A stretch of DNA of 64,000 nt from Plasmopara viticola (GCA_001695595.3 MBPM02000068.1:372001-436000), one strand, 5' to 3'; numbered from the stretch's first letter, positions 22,783 to 36,173 are shown. Program-made: numbers and translations. The notes: generated by a model from the letters alone, not told the origin.

Positions 22783-25700
22783 CATTATCTTTCTTAAGAA
22801 TAGTTAAACTCATATTCAACCTGATCGATTAATGTTTGGAATTTATTTAATAACCCGCAAAAAGGCCTGTTTCATAACCCCGAGCTTTTATGTTAAAGAG
22901 ATGGCTTTTATTTAATAGGAGCCTTAGAAGAAGCCATCACCCATGCCGTTCGAACTGACCGCTGCGAGGGACAATAACCAACTTCATTTGGAGATGATAG
23001 TTTATACACAATAGTTGAACATTTTGTTTAGCAACCCGTCCTATCAAAGTAGTCGCTAGGTAGGAATGCACTGCTCAGCATATTTCGGCCTCCGAGCACA
23101 GGAAATTGGTAGAAATTATACTCTCATGTCAAGCCAAAGTTTACCCTTGTAGTGTTGAAAATATCAATGGGCTCACGATGCGCTCGTGGCAGTGAACATA
23201 GCATGCAATCCTCTTAGCGGTGCTCGTCATCAGTATATGTAATACGTTTTATGCTGGGCCCAAATCAAACTAAGAGGAATGCAACCCTCCTAGCTGTGCT
23301 GAGGGAGCAAGTAATCATTGAGAGATGCCTGATAGAATACTTGCAGTGTGTCGAAGATCGTGTGGTTAAAAATAAATTAAAAGCCAAGGCAGTGTGGGTG
23401 AGTTCCGATCATTGCACGCGATATGGCGCGTAAATAACATATGACGACACTCGCTGCATATCGTGTAGCTTCTAGCCATTGAGTCCAAAGGAAAGCTTTG
23501 CAGTCACATGTAGAGATGCACGTTATACACTCAGTAGCGCTCCTCGTATACAGCGTTCGCTGAATGATAAGGTAGTACGACTGACTATTAGCCAAGGCAT
23601 AACGGGCAAAGCGCCAAACATATACGTGGAGATACATGCTAAGCTCGAAACTTCCTAGCATCCAATTTCAATTTATTGTTTCGGGTAAAAAAGTTCGGTC
23701 CCTTTGAGCCACTCACAAGAGCTCTGACTCATGATTGGCTACAGGTAGCATCTGACCAGTATCATTACGTTTAATATAAGTGAAGCTTCGGTATGTACTT
23801 CGGTCACCTATGTATAAAACGAAAGTCCAGGACATCACCCCTGCATACTCCCGTACTGTGAGTGCAGACTGAAATAATATCCGAAAGTGAGACTCGGCGG
23901 TGTAGGCGAAGCAATTGAATTCCGGCGAAGGCTTCTGTGAGATGTAAAATTTCTTTGGACTTGCTTAAAGTTTCAAGCAAAACACCAAAATAATTCAGTG
24001 AGTAGAAGGAAAGTGGCTTCGGCATCATTGACGACAATGGTAGTCGCAAGCACGACAGCGGTGATGTCGATGCTAACGACGATGAATTGAAAATGGATCG
24101 ATCGTGCGCTACAAGCTTCAGTGAGTCTTCAAGGTGAGTGTTGAACAGCGACATCAAGTCATGGGCTCTTTGCAATATATTCAGCTAAAATACTTGACTC
24201 GGTCAAAATTAACATTAGACACTTTAAGTAGCCGCCCAAGCGGATAATGGATGGCACACCGTACAAAGAGCTTCAGCAACTTTGATGAAATTTCATTTGG
24301 CATTAGAGTTAGATGCACGTAGCCGGAAACAGCTTTGTCGGGTGTTTAGATCGTACGCAACGAGAGTCGAGAGAGCGTCGATGTATTTACCGTTGAGTGC
24401 GGTTTCTTCGATTCCTCCTAAAAGAAAAGCCTTCTGTAGCTGTGAGATGAATCATGGCTTATGATACCGGAGCTTGAGAATACCGAGCGTTGTTCACAAA
24501 AACGTGTTCCGATCCATCGGCGTTTGCTCGTCTTTATTATAGAGCAAGCTTTACCAAAGGAATAAAAACACTTCTAAGTTAGCTTAGCTCCATGAAAACA
24601 TTGTAAGCATGCTCTTTGTATAGGTTTGTTTGTGTTCAGCCACTGATCAGAAATTATTTAAAGAGCTTCGTTCAGAACATCGACGAGATTCTTCGATCTC
24701 GGTCCGGAAAACTAGCCTCAGATAGACTGTGGTGTCGGAAGAAAAAATTCAACGACATCCACCACTAAATCGATCGTGATTGATAAAGAGAAGAGTCGGT
24801 ATATTTTTGCTGTACCTGTATACAACCGCGAAATTGTGTTTATGCGACCCAAAATTGTGTGCTTGGATGTCGTGATATACGCAATTGGCCCTTGCGTGTA
24901 GATTTGCGTCGTTCAAGCAGCTCACCGTCTAGCTGGTAGCAAAAGATCTGGTTGCGCAAATTTTGTTTTAGCGTCTTCTTCGCGGTTCACTTAGAGTCTT
25001 TAAGGCTTGACAAAAATATACCAAGCTGCGTCGATAATAAAATTTGCCACAGACAACAAGATGCTCGTCATATTTGCGCCTGATCACAAACAGAGTCTGC
25101 GATCTAGTTTTTAGCATTTCTATATTTAGATGGATGGCAATTTGAATACTGTCGTGTCTATAATTTGGTCGCTGAGAAAACTCAGCTAGAAGTCTGGTCT
25201 TGAGTGTATCAATCAATCGTAAAAAAAAAAATGTCACCAAGCCATGCGCTAGAATAAACAAAACAATTGTCGCTGAACATAGCAAATCGTGTTTACTGTG
25301 AATAGCAATCGTTGGTTTGTCTAAATAGTGCACACCTTTGTCAACTAAAGGGTTGAGCATAAAAAGCAGTATTTTGTCCTCTATTCGGTAAACCATTTTG
25401 GCAAGTTTAATCTGTAGCTCACGGCGCACTCGTTGTCTTCATTATTACGTTGCATGAAAGCAGCTGGTGACAAAGCCACTGGCACCGCAGATGACTAGAT
25501 TGAGCATCTGGAAATCTGAAAGCGACAAGTTTAACGCATCTTTAAGCTTTTACGGCAAGAAGTCTCGCTTGGTGCTCATCTTCGATTACTTGGTCCCGAC
25601 CTTACATCGAGTTGTATTCGATTCAAAACCGGCTCTGATGCAAAAGAATTGCGTTTTGAGCACGTCATGTCATTCTGTGTGAGAGCTATTAATATGCTAT

Positions 25701-28017
25701 ACTCAAAAAGAGCATACCATATATACCAGTAGTTTCAGTGATGAATCGTTATCAAAGCACAATTGGCGTAAGCATCTAAGGTAGGTGGGTTTCATATGTG
25801 CATGTCCGGCATCCAAAAGTCTCTTCATGTTGCGTCTCTCGTACACAAGTATAAAGAGAGCTACGCTAAATTGGCTATAGAGAGCCATGTTTCTAAACGC
25901 AGCAGACGCGCTTTTCAAAGCTTTGTGGCATCGCGAGTCAATCGTATAGCTAGTTGCTCGGTGTACTAGCTGTATTTAGCGGAACATGGTCGAGATCATC
26001 GCTATCTGATAACAGTATCGATCGATTCGAAACTAAAGACGTATGGAGGTTAAAAAATGTATTTGCAAAAAAAAGAGTTGGAGACAAAAATTGGCGTCAC
26101 TTAGCTTATTGAATGTAAACGTTGCGTGGTCACCTTAACGCAAAAGGTTGAGTTCAAGTGCGAAGAATACCTACCGGCCAAATGATCTGCTTTAATGCAA
26201 ATTAAAAAAATTCTCGTCGATTGCTTTGACTAAGGCGTCAAACCATATCTTATACTAAACACGAGATTAATTATAAATTCTATATAGCTGCGGCAGTGTC
26301 AATCAGTTGCCTTTCAGATCTTCAAAGTAGTCCCCATAATTGATCCAGAATTTGCATTTTTGTGCTAAGACTTGGATTTAGCGACATCTGGCCGCGGCAG
26401 TAACTCTTTGCTATCGACTGCATGTTGGTCAAGCACTCTTCATCAAAGAAGCAAGTGCTTAAAAGGGGTTCTGGAATGCACATGATTGAAATGGCGTTTG
26501 CGACTTCTAGTGTACATGCGCGCTTTGAACTTCCCCAAACGTATCCTTTCGCGTGATCCTTTTACACATCTCAACATATCTATGTGTGCACGAGCAGTTT
26601 TGCCTTTTTTTGTAGCACTGATTGCGCCGTTTCTTTTTCGGCCCGAGTGTGAGCTTGAGCTTGGTGATTGGCTATCGCTGGAAATTTCTCCGCATATAAA
26701 CGGGATAATCTTCTAACCTTGACAATGCGATACATTGATGATCCGCTCGGACGTCAAGTGAGCACCTCTGCTTGAATGCCGTGGGGAGCCTCAGCTCAAA
26801 TACTCTGTTCCTGCTTGCCAAACTCGCATACATTCGCTAAAGAGTATGTGCTTCAACGTTTTATCTTGAAAATTCCTATGTTCGACCCCTGTTCTGCAAA
26901 GAGAAAGCCACTTATCCGTATACCTTCGCTTTGGGAGTCCTCTCGACTACCCACATTTTTAAGCCCCCTGCTCGACTATTTCTTTGTAGCGCGATAGTCC
27001 CCGCCGGTGATTTAATCATATTCTACTGCTCCACCGTCGTTCGATGCGAAGGAGTCTTTCAAATCTTAGTGTCGAGGCGGGGTCTTGCTGACCGATAAGT
27101 CGTCCAATATCACGGCACAAGCCGAGCAAAGAGGCCATGGCGCTCTTTGCGTGTTGTTGTAGTCTTGTCAATTGGTGACTTGAGGACACTTTCTGGCGTG
27201 AAAATGAGATATAAAAATCACTTTACTTAGGCTTTCGACAAGAGGGCGCTTTATTGGTCTTGACAATTATTGACTGGCTGGTACCGTGCTATCCACAAAC
27301 GTCAGAAAAAATCAAATGCTCAGACAAGCCGGTCTAGTACTAAAGCTGTCGTTGCTACAAACGCCATCGAGCTTGTACGCGGGCGACAGATCTCGTCGCG
27401 GCTCGAGGTATGGCTTATCGTCAAGTCTGACGATGGCTCTACTAAGACCTCAACAAATTGGAGTATTCAGTTTCAACACCGACAAGCACGGTGTGCAAAG
27501 GATTATTTTGAAGCTTACGAATTTACGAGGACGCGAATCAGTTGTTGTACACTGATAATATGAAGTCTAAATGATAATTGAGTCGCTGCTGACAAGGATT
27601 GGAACAAAAGAATGTCATAGCGCATTGGGGAAAGATGCTTAGCCTTTTTTTTGCCGAGAGACATGAGCCTATATCTTGGCCCTTGAGATGATTTATTTTT
27701 ACTTGCAATCCTAGAAGTGAGACCGTTTGCTTTCACTTGGGTGCTGGCGAGCGGCGCATAATAGTGCAGTCACCGGGGCTTACTCGCTGAAAGCAAGAGG
27801 TTTGACAGCCAAATCCGGCGCAATAACAGTTGGATTTGTCGTTAGATCAGACACCGACCGTGGCTTGAGTGGTGCCTTGCTCGAATCCAGGCCGAAAGAT
27901 ATCTCGTTCTTGACCAATGGGATCCGAATTAATACCGTCAAAGGTTATTATGGTAAGCGAGCAACCACACCTAAATACAGTGTCTGCCCTACCAAGTATT
28001 GATAAGAGTTGACTTGC

Positions 28018-28085
28018 GATAATTAAGTGGGCTAGACGCCCCACTAACCAAAACTCCCATATTGGAATCGAAGCCAAGAAATGGT
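28018..28085 (+). repeat. dispersed repeat, partial copy A
   Basis: The segment with GGGCTAGACGCCCC followed by a conserved stretch of about 40 bases resembles part of copies B and C. It is diverged and short, so membership is tentative. Confidence 0.35.
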
Positions 28086-29639
28086 CTCAAAAATGAATCA
28101 GATAACTATCAGCGTCTTGCGCTGAAGACATTTTTATTCTAGTATATTAATTTTGGTAGCTTGAGTCTTTACCGACGTTGTGGCTCGAGCGATTAATTGC
28201 TTGACACAAAATGGGTTGCCTAATTTGACTCCTATAGGCTCTGTATTAAGGCTGCCGGAGATAGGCCACTGAAAATGGACGAGCAATCGCATTCAATTTT
28301 TTTACTGCCCTGTCGACCCGCATCCGGACTGAGTGTGTGACTACTTACCGAAAAGGCGCAATGAGGGGTACGTAATCTTGTTTCAGTGACCGATGTTTAT
28401 CTTTAAATATAAAAATCAAGCTGTCTTCTGGCTAAGTTTATCACCAAAATTATTTTGACACGTGTGCCAGACGCAGCGACCTCGTCAGTTTTTATTGACC
28501 TTAGCTTCGAGGCACAAAATTTCTTCCAGAGGGTCTAATGTATTTGACCGTCACATCAATGTTCGTGCGACGCTCAAGGGGAACAGCTCTTGCAAGCAAA
28601 CAAATTTCGACATGACACTCGAGTCATGCCTTTGTGCATGTCAAAAACAAAGACGTATACGTGTGGGGTTATGTCCTTTAGCTTTGCGACAATGCGACTA
28701 TGCAGCTTTTAGAATTATCTGCACATAGATGATTTGCCATTTTCTTGTGCGAGAAAATCAGCGCAAGAGCACGAATGATTTGAAAGCGACTCAAACGCTA
28801 GTCAAACCTCCCAGTAAATTTTACCTGGTAATTCGCGACCAGCTCTAAAAGGTTCATTCCTTGGTCTTCCCGGACAGCCAAACTGGTAAGAAGATTGCGG
28901 TTGCCGCCGACGCCTTAATACATCGTGATGCGATGGCGATAGTGATCTTATTAAATCACCGTTCGGGTGTCGTTCAGTTAATCAACGCCGCACCACATTA
29001 ACAATATTATCCTAGCTGTATCTTTCTCGAAGAGACACGAAGGTATTCTTACTCGCCGATTCGCTTCGGTGAATGTTCATCTTGGGCTACTTGGTGCTGT
29101 CATTCTAGCAATATTGACTTTAGCATAATTGACGACAGCTGTCTCATTAGACATCGCTGCAAGGTTCCCTAGAGCTTTTCACCACTCGCAAAATGCTGTG
29201 TGCTCCAGGATGATATCTTGTGTTTCAAAAATTTGGCCTTGGTCCAATGCAAAATTGGTCATGGGATGACTACAAGGTGGTGCTATTGTTCTGGCGAGTC
29301 AAAGAGCAGCAAAGCTGTGCTAAAAGCCGCTCTAGACCCTGCCGCGAGTTAGTGTAGAGCTTTCTACTCTGGTCTTGAGAGGTTTGCTCTTGGAACATCC
29401 TAGATATTTCTGAAACATGTCCTTAAACTTGGTCACGGAAAGGACTACAAAGTGCTATAAGGTGTGATATCTGATAGCTGTAAATTTAAACGAGAAGTGA
29501 CCACAACATCAAAATAGACGGTGGCTTGATGGCGCGATGCAGTTAAGACGCGCCAAGTCTCGTTAAGAAAGTCGATCTCTGTCAATAAAAAACCAGCGAC
29601 GAACAACTTTCATCTAGCAGCAGCACGTGGAATTTTAAG

Positions 29640-29860
29640 TAGAGAGACCGACCCGGTGGCTTGAAGGGTTAGTCACTCGACCCGTGACCGAAAGTAACCG
29701 ATTGCAAGATACAATTTAAATCAGCCAGAGATAGGTATACTATAGTCACAACCAATGTGGATGTGCGATAGTTGGGTGAGCTGGACGCCCCTTGGATACA
29801 AACCTCCATCGTGGAACTAGGGGCGAGAGCCTGTAACTGTCAGTGGCTTAAGTCTTAAGA
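29640..29860 (+). repeat. dispersed repeat, copy B
   Basis: This copy contains GTCACTCGACCCGTGACCG and, about 120 bases later, GAGCTGGACGCCCC. Copy C at 33290-33510 has the same blocks in the same order at similar spacing. It is probably part of an old transposon. Confidence 0.5.
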
Positions 29861-32800
29861 CGTAAGGAGTCAGATCTAAATTTGTCTACGAGGCATTAGC
29901 AGTCGACCGGACACTCAGGAAAGGAGACGTCATAGTCGAATGAACAATGACATTTGATGACCCGTCCTAATTGAAATAGCTTTGTTCGAGCTGCTAAAAG
30001 AAGATTACGGCTGATTGCGTAGCGAAAATGGCGTTTATTTTTTTTGAAGAAGAGATCAACATCTCGTCGTAATTTGATGAAGTGGTCTGAGACAGCACTA
30101 AGAAGCGGCTTAATCCACGAAGTGAACCTTGGTCCAAAAGAACCCATCAAATTTGTATCGATCAGAGAAAGCCTTTTGCAGGCACCGGTCCTCGCTTTGC
30201 GAGACAACTGTTTAGTATTGGCTAGACAATTCGAATCTTGCCATTGGCACCGAATACAAATTGAGTGGTTGCGATCGAGTTTTCGAAACGCAAAGCTGCC
30301 GAGCAGAACAAGCCTGTTGATGACAAAGAGCTGTTTGCAATTTAAGGGGCTTCAAGCCGTGAAATATTCACAACGATCATAAATTGCTGCACGCACCAAC
30401 ACGGTCGCCTTATCTTTCGTGAAAAAAGGTAAGATAGCTCTGATGGTTTGCCAAAGGTATCTTCAGCGTTGATTACCAGTGCGCAATTTGACGCCTTATC
30501 CCATCGTTCGCATTAGATGCTAGTTTATGTCAGCACAGTGACTTCATCTGCTAAGGGATCAATATGTCTCGTAGATGCGCGAGATATCATGCGCGTGGCT
30601 CAGCTATAGGCTCAGGAGAGCAATAACTTCAGATGCTTGAAGAACGAAAAAGTAGGCGCGATTGAGCGTGAGGCTATATCGGCTATCGATGGAAGTCAGA
30701 CCGCTGTATAAAGACCACGGACCGAAGTGCCTACTAATTGCAATGGTCCACCATGATAAGAAGCTATTATTAAAACCTTCGTGAGGCCTATGATGCATTT
30801 CGAAGTGTACATGCTGGTCAGGAAAGGACGCATATCGTGGTAAGCTCTCAGTACTATTAAGTGTGTCTGCACCATCGCACATTTCTAGGAAACATTTCTA
30901 AAATGCGTCCTAAAAAAGCTTAGTACATGTCAAAGAGTGGGCCGATTGTCAAACGAAATTGGCAAAATGTGCTGTCGAAAATGTTACAAGGTGCTAGAGC
31001 AACATAACTTTACTTAAAAGGCTGCGCACAAGAATGTCGCTTGTGCTAGCTTAGGCAATATGCTGTTTTACGTGAATGGGTAAGTCAACACTCGCGGTCC
31101 TGAGTTTGGTGGACGAGATTTAGTTTAACGGCTTGCTGATTTCATCCATCTCACGCTGAATGCTCAAGGCCCTAAAGTTCAGCGAAGCTATCAAGATAAA
31201 TATAACGATTGAAAGGCAGTGATTACGATATTGATCGTTAAATTAAATTAAATTAAATCAAATTTTGATAGTATTCATCTAGCTTGCTAAAACATATATA
31301 TATATATGCAATTACAACAATCTTTGAGACTAAATTTCGTGAGCAATAAATCAAAATGTTTTAAAAGTCAAATTTAGTTTGACGTACTCGATAACATGCA
31401 AGACTTTCACTCTGTATAATTTAAGCAAAAGTTTCTTTTTTTCTTAAGTGGGAAATTTTGCCCGCCATTATTCATGTTTGTATCCACGTTTTTTTCTACT
31501 TGTAAAATGAAAGGCTCGTGTAAGAATGCAAAGAAACAATAAAGTCGATTCATTTCAGGTACACAGTACTTAAAGATACTATAATTCGACCGCTAGAAAG
31601 AATAAGTTGGTCACCGCAACAAAGCGAAGCACCCTTCATCGGATCATTTCTAGTCCTGTTGACGTTTAATGCGGGGTTGCTTAGGCAATTCTTTGTCTTT
31701 ACTCCTTAAGCACTCGATTGCCACTTTACTTGCTGGGTATCGCGCACCGTTTTAAGCAGAAAAGAAACAAGGCTGCGTAGCTCCTGATATATGGCACGTC
31801 TAAGCTAGACACATTGAACGCCCTACACAAGCTAACTTAAGCCGAAATATGATCCAGACCAAAATAACACGGAAGCGTTGGTGCTGGGTCATACGACACA
31901 GACACAGCTACTAAAGGCAGCTTCATTAAACAGAGCAAAAATTAATGCAGGTGGTGACAGCAACTACCTCCAAGGCTCGCAATTAAAGTGACTTGCTCGA
32001 AAGGCGACGCGATCATGTCACATGGACATTCAAACTGGCCGTTGAAGACTTAAAAGCTCCAAAGGCGCGGTTTGTCATGACGAAGACGGCCGAAGGCGTC
32101 GGCGTCTCGTCTCACCGTTTAATATTTGCCCTAGAGCGGCACGCATTGATGATGAGTCTCATCAACTTAAGGGAAAAACACGAGTGATGTAAAGTTCGCG
32201 AGATATCGTCACCAGGGTCACATCCGTCACCGTTTGAAAATGAAGGAATACTTCTGCTCCGAAATCTCAATGAAGTAAGAGAATACACTTCGGAAAGATT
32301 TCTCTAGCTTCACAAACGCCTTCGGTAGTGAATGCTCAGTGTTTCCAGTTAACTAACGCTCCTAGCGGCTATATTTGAGAGCGCGGAGGCCACGAGCAGA
32401 GCACGGCTTAGGATCGGCTAGCGCAATAGATACGGCTCAAAAAATATGACTTTTGTGCAGCGTTCTCGACAGATATTGGGAGGCATGTTTTCCTTTGTAA
32501 TCACCTCACTCGCGTGTCATACTTTTTGAAACAAAATCTGCTTCAAGTTTTCTTTTTGTGCCTTTGTAAGCGTCTGCAAATGGCCACCATTTGCATTTAG
32601 TAGCGGGGTTTTTAATATTGCTGCAACAACCTGTCACCTTTTCACCGAAGCTTATCAACTTTTTTGACACGGTAAAGTGCGTTGTGATCGTAGGTCTACC
32701 GATTATGAATAACAAGACACTATATGTCGAAGCTGCATGATATGTTATCAAAAATGATTAAACGTTTGCTGTAATTGGGCGGTTATTGTAACGAGTCTTT

Positions 32801-33289
32801 TAAAAAGCCGGAAATTTCAGGGCTGAGAGCTGGCTTTTAACAGACAAAGCCATTTAACAATGGTGCGCCATATTCAGGTTTTGTAAAGTAAGACATTTTG
32901 GCTTGAATCTCAAACGAAAGATTTGGATGCAATAACTTATTAGCCAATCTTTATCATAGTTTGGCAGAAGTAGAACATTCTTGAGCAAACTTAACAGCGC
33001 AGTCTATCGCACACTTCTATTGCTTACAGACCAGAAATTATAAAAAAAAGCGTATGAAATTTAGCTCGCTTTCTCTTTAAATGTGGTGTGTTAAATAGTA
33101 GCACTGTAGACCCACGCGAAAGAAATTGTCGGGTTAAACCCTCCATGAGACTCCGAATTGCTTTAGTTGAAAGCGCAATGCGCTGATCTTTAAACAATGC
33201 CGCTGGCTATTAGGGACCTGTTGAGGCAGCTTGCGGGCCTTACGGCTTTTTCAGCCGCTTCGTGCCTGCGGCGGTCTAGCTCTATGTGC

Positions 33290-33510
33290 AGAGCTAACCG
33301 ACCCTATCGCTTGAGTGATTGGTCACTTGACCCGAGACCGCAAAGTATCTGGTTTAGTATCCACAGAATGCGAACCAAGGTAGGTCAAAAGGTGGACGAG
33401 CAGTCATACCCACAAAGTGTGACTGATCTGCCAATCGCATTCAAAATGGGTGTCTGATAGGTGGATGATTGGGACGCCTTGATGGCCGAGAAAGCCTTCC
33501 GGTGGAGCGG
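33290..33510 (+). repeat. dispersed repeat, copy C
   Basis: This copy contains GTCACTTGACCCGAGACCG followed by GATTGGGACGCC, matching copy B. The conserved block overlaps a short ORF (33197-33457), which I do not regard as a gene. Confidence 0.5.
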
Positions 33511-33758
33511 AACCCGGTCCCAAAAGTTGTCGGATAGCTACTAGTATTACGCCCTAGAAACAGCTTTGCAATTTTTGCATGTTGGTTCCAGTAGCTCAAA
33601 GCTTTATGAGCAGAGCTTCTATGCACACGTTGGCTCGCGGCCCGGGTCTACGAGACCTATACTGGTCGAGCTTTGAGTCTACTTTTCATACATGCACATT
33701 TGTTCTTCTCCAATATTTAAACTTGACGAACTATGGAAAATTTTTATGCAATAAAAAT

Positions 33759-33880
33759 AGGAAAATGATACCGGGCAGGCACTTTTTGCTAATGGGCAGG
33801 CACTGATGATTATATGAATTAAATTGATTGGCATTTCTTCTCTGTGATTGGCTGGAGGGTTAAAAAAAAATCTCAGTCGT
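33759..33880 (+). repeat. left terminal inverted repeat
   Basis: The left arm contains two GGGCAGGCACT blocks (from about 33774 and 33794), then GATTGGCTGGAGGGTTAA (33846-33863). It ends with an A-rich stretch and TCTCAGTCGT. Confidence 0.85.
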
Positions 33881-34009
33881 GAAATCAATAGTCATATGCA
33901 ACACCAATCTCAGATGCAACTTATCCCAAAACTACTTTTCGACGTTAAAACCGCGACTTTCCACGCAACTTTGACGTATTCTTCCGCAGTAACATCAGCA
34001 TGAACACCC

Positions 34010-34740
34010 TGCAAATTCTTGGCAAGCTCAATTACATCAACATATAGAGTTGGCGCGACGGGCAGCTTAGGTGCAGGAAGTAGAGAAGCAGCTGGCAGAC
34101 GCATTGTCTGCCAAGTGCTTGAGAAGTCCGGCAGCTCGACAGCGACAGACGCACTAGCAACAACAATTTGCTTTGTAAAAGAGTTTGCTGCTGCGACAAG
34201 TTGATAACGAATGTCGACGGGCAAGCGAAGCATTGCAAGCGGCGTCTGCTCTCAAAGATGACAAAGAGGCAGCCCAGCGAGAGCTTGATAGTGTCAAGGT
34301 GGAGCTATGTTCTCATTTAAGTTGTGGCCGTCAGGTCTTGAAGGAAAATAGACACCAGTCGGTGATTAGTCTTGTGCGTGAGACTATTTCAGCGCTTAAA
34401 GAAGAGTTTTATACAAGGACTCAAGCACTGCAAGCATGCTGAAAACAACACAATTTATCGGTGAATTCCAAGCTTGAGCACTTGGCGTCACAACTACGCT
34501 CTTGTCAAGGTAAGTTGGAAGTGTTGCAACGTTCCTCTGTTCATGCCAACGATGCGATCAATCTTTGGAAAAGTCTTGGTCTTTCCGGTGCGAAGAGCTG
34601 CGTTTGGAGAACGATAATGAGCAAAGATCGCTTGAAAAGGAAATTCGTTATTTCCAAAAGAAAGCAGCCGAAGCACAAAAAACACTATTTCAAGCATCTG
34701 GCGAATTACGGACGTTAAAGCGAAGCCAAAAAAAGTTAAT
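34010..34740 (+). pseudogene. decayed coiled-coil gene fragment inside the TIR element
   Basis: One plus frame reads QLHQHIELARRAA*VQEVEKQ and, after further stops, RQVDNECRRASEALQAAS and DDKEAAQRELDSVKVEL, then ETISALKEEFYTRTQAL. Later comes RSCQGKLEVLQRSS, then a one-base frame change to SWSFRCEELRLENDNEQ and KEIRYFQKKAAEAQKTLFQA. Heptad patterning is clear, as in centrosomal or basal-body coiled-coil proteins. I cannot name the parent gene. At least four internal stops and one frameshift show it is not functional. It fills nearly the whole interior of the element, right up to the right terminal repeat, which suggests capture of a host gene piece. Confidence 0.65.
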
Positions 34741-34856
34741 ACGACTGAGAATTAACCCTCCAGCCAATCACAGAGAAGAAATGCCAATCAAATTAATTCA
34801 TATAAACATCAGTGCCTGCCCGTTAGCGAAAAGTGCCTGCCCGGTATCATTTCCCT
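34741..34856 (-). repeat. right terminal inverted repeat
   Basis: This is the reverse-complement partner of the left arm. Differences are few and include a shorter A tract and several substitutions. Confidence 0.85.
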
Positions 34857-34862
34857 AAAAAT

Positions 34863-35262
34863 GTTACATGTAGTTTCTAATTTAAATATCAATGCAATAT
34901 TACACAGAAAGAAATACACTGGTAAATAGTGAGCGCAGCAGTGTTCTTATAAAGGTCAACTGAGTGCGTCAACTTTTGAAGTGAGACCGCCAATCAGTCA
35001 TTTAATTTTCATCTCTCGGGATGGAGTACTAAACATGGTGGTGTTGCTGGATTTCCCAAGTCGCACATAAAACTTCGACAAGTCTAGAATTGAGACGGAA
35101 GCCTACAATTTGTGAGTACGAAAAAGTGTCTCACGCTCAAACTTTTTTGTTTAAGATTACGACTGGATATAATACATAGGCTTAAATACATAAATTCGGG
35201 GTTTCGCACGCAATAAACGTCTGAGAAACGATTCAATCTTAAACGAACGCAACACCACAGAC
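34863..35262. other. upstream region of LEA-like gene 2
   Basis: An AT-rich spacer lies between the TIR element and the next gene. No clear Inr+FPR match is seen, unlike for members 1, 3 and 4. A short minus-strand ORF (35084-35269) is not supported. Confidence 0.35.
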
Positions 35263-36173
35263 ATGGCATCGACCGACCCGCACGAGCTCGACAATTTACA
35301 GAAGCAAATCCACCAGGGCGCTGAGGAGACCAAGTCGTACCTTGATGCGGTAAGGTTGCCCCTTTTTCATTGTACCCTTCGTTTTAGTATCTGATTCTGG
35401 TCGTCCAGCTCAAGGCCAAGCTGGCAGAGTACGACGCGCACTACAGCGTCTCCGAGACGGCCAGTTCGTACCTTCAAGCGGCCATTGAGCGTACACACAA
35501 GTCGGTGGACGAGCTAAAGGAGCTAGGCGAGACCCTGAAAGAAAAGTCTAAGAGCACCTCGGCGCCCGTCGTGGACGTAGCGAAGGCTTCGTTCTGCAGA
35601 GTGCAAGAGGCGCTTGACGGCCTTAAAGAGCGCGGTCGAAGCTACGACGACACGATCCGCGCTAGCATCTCAAGTTCCGTTGACACGGTCAAGGGTGGCG
35701 TCGCGTCGACTACGACGTCTGTGTCCACGTCCATTGAACACATTGTCGTTGCTACGCGCGAGCGTAGCAACTCGAGTTTCGAGCAGCTAAAGGAGACGCT
35801 CTTTAGTGCCGGTTATGGGGCCTACGTCGTTGCAGGTGGCGTCGTGGGCAAGGCTGAGGAACTGGACGGTCGTTACGGCGTTGTGAGCACCGTCTCTGGA
35901 GTTGTGGGCGCTGTGGCGGAAAAGGTCTCAGACCTGGACCGTGCACTGGGCGTGTCGGCTAATGCTATGAAAGTGGATGCAAAGATAACGGGAGGCATTG
36001 GCACGGACTTTGTGAACAAGGGTGTTGTACTCGTCAACAATTCGTTGGAGTACGTGTCTGGTGCGTTGCAACAGGCCAAGATGGCTGCTACCGAAGAATC
36101 GAAAGAGAAAGAGCCTACCAAGTCGATTGAGTACACTGCGGAAGTCGTGAAATCAGATGAAAAGGATCCTTAA
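35263..36173 (+). CDS. LEA/amphipathic-helix protein (family member 2)
   Basis: Exons 35263-35349 and 35409-36173 (intron 59 nt, gtaagg...tccag) encode 283 residues. The intron falls at the same place as in members 1 and 3, just before the LKAKLAEYD or LTKRVEEF segment. Shared family features are SYLQAAIERTHKSVDELK at about residues 50-67, a helical region rich in Ser/Thr/Val, then AEELDGRYGV and VSDLDRALGVS and KITGGIG. It lacks the KAGQ repeat array of members 1 and 3 and ends in a short acidic tail. Repeated LD.RYGV/LDRALGV units resemble helical segments found in some plant stress proteins; this is inference. No signal peptide is visible. It is probably a cytosolic or lipid-surface protein. 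Confidence 0.8.

Larger units (their letters stand above)
22783..33750. other. gene desert
   Basis: Eleven kilobases contain no gene I can name. ORFs above 100 codons are 23804-24175 (-), 24968-25429 (-, 153 codons, with one strongly hydrophobic stretch LLCSATIVLFILAHGLVTFF), 29896-30207 (-) and 30044-30382 (+). None shows a known motif, intron evidence or a paralogue in the window. Simple repeats lie at 31236-31262 (AAATT units) and about 31293-31306 (TA units). A diverged dispersed repeat occurs three times (listed separately). Confidence 0.4.
33753..34862. mobile_element. non-autonomous TIR element with 6-bp target duplication
   Basis: The outer 122 bases (33759-33880) and the reverse complement of the last 116 bases (34741-34856) are near identical. 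Both begin AGG(A/G)AAATGATACCGGGC and include two GGGCAGGCACT blocks. The repeat pair is flanked on both sides by AAAAAT (33753-33758 and 34857-34862), a candidate target-site duplication. The interior is about 860 bp and carries no transposase. It instead holds the remains of a coiled-coil gene. The superfamily is not clear from the termini. Confidence 0.85.

Noticed and set aside
24968..25429. 153-codon minus-strand ORF with one hydrophobic segment
   Set aside because: It has no known motif, paralogue or intron support, and it sits in a decayed tract; chance is plausible at this length.
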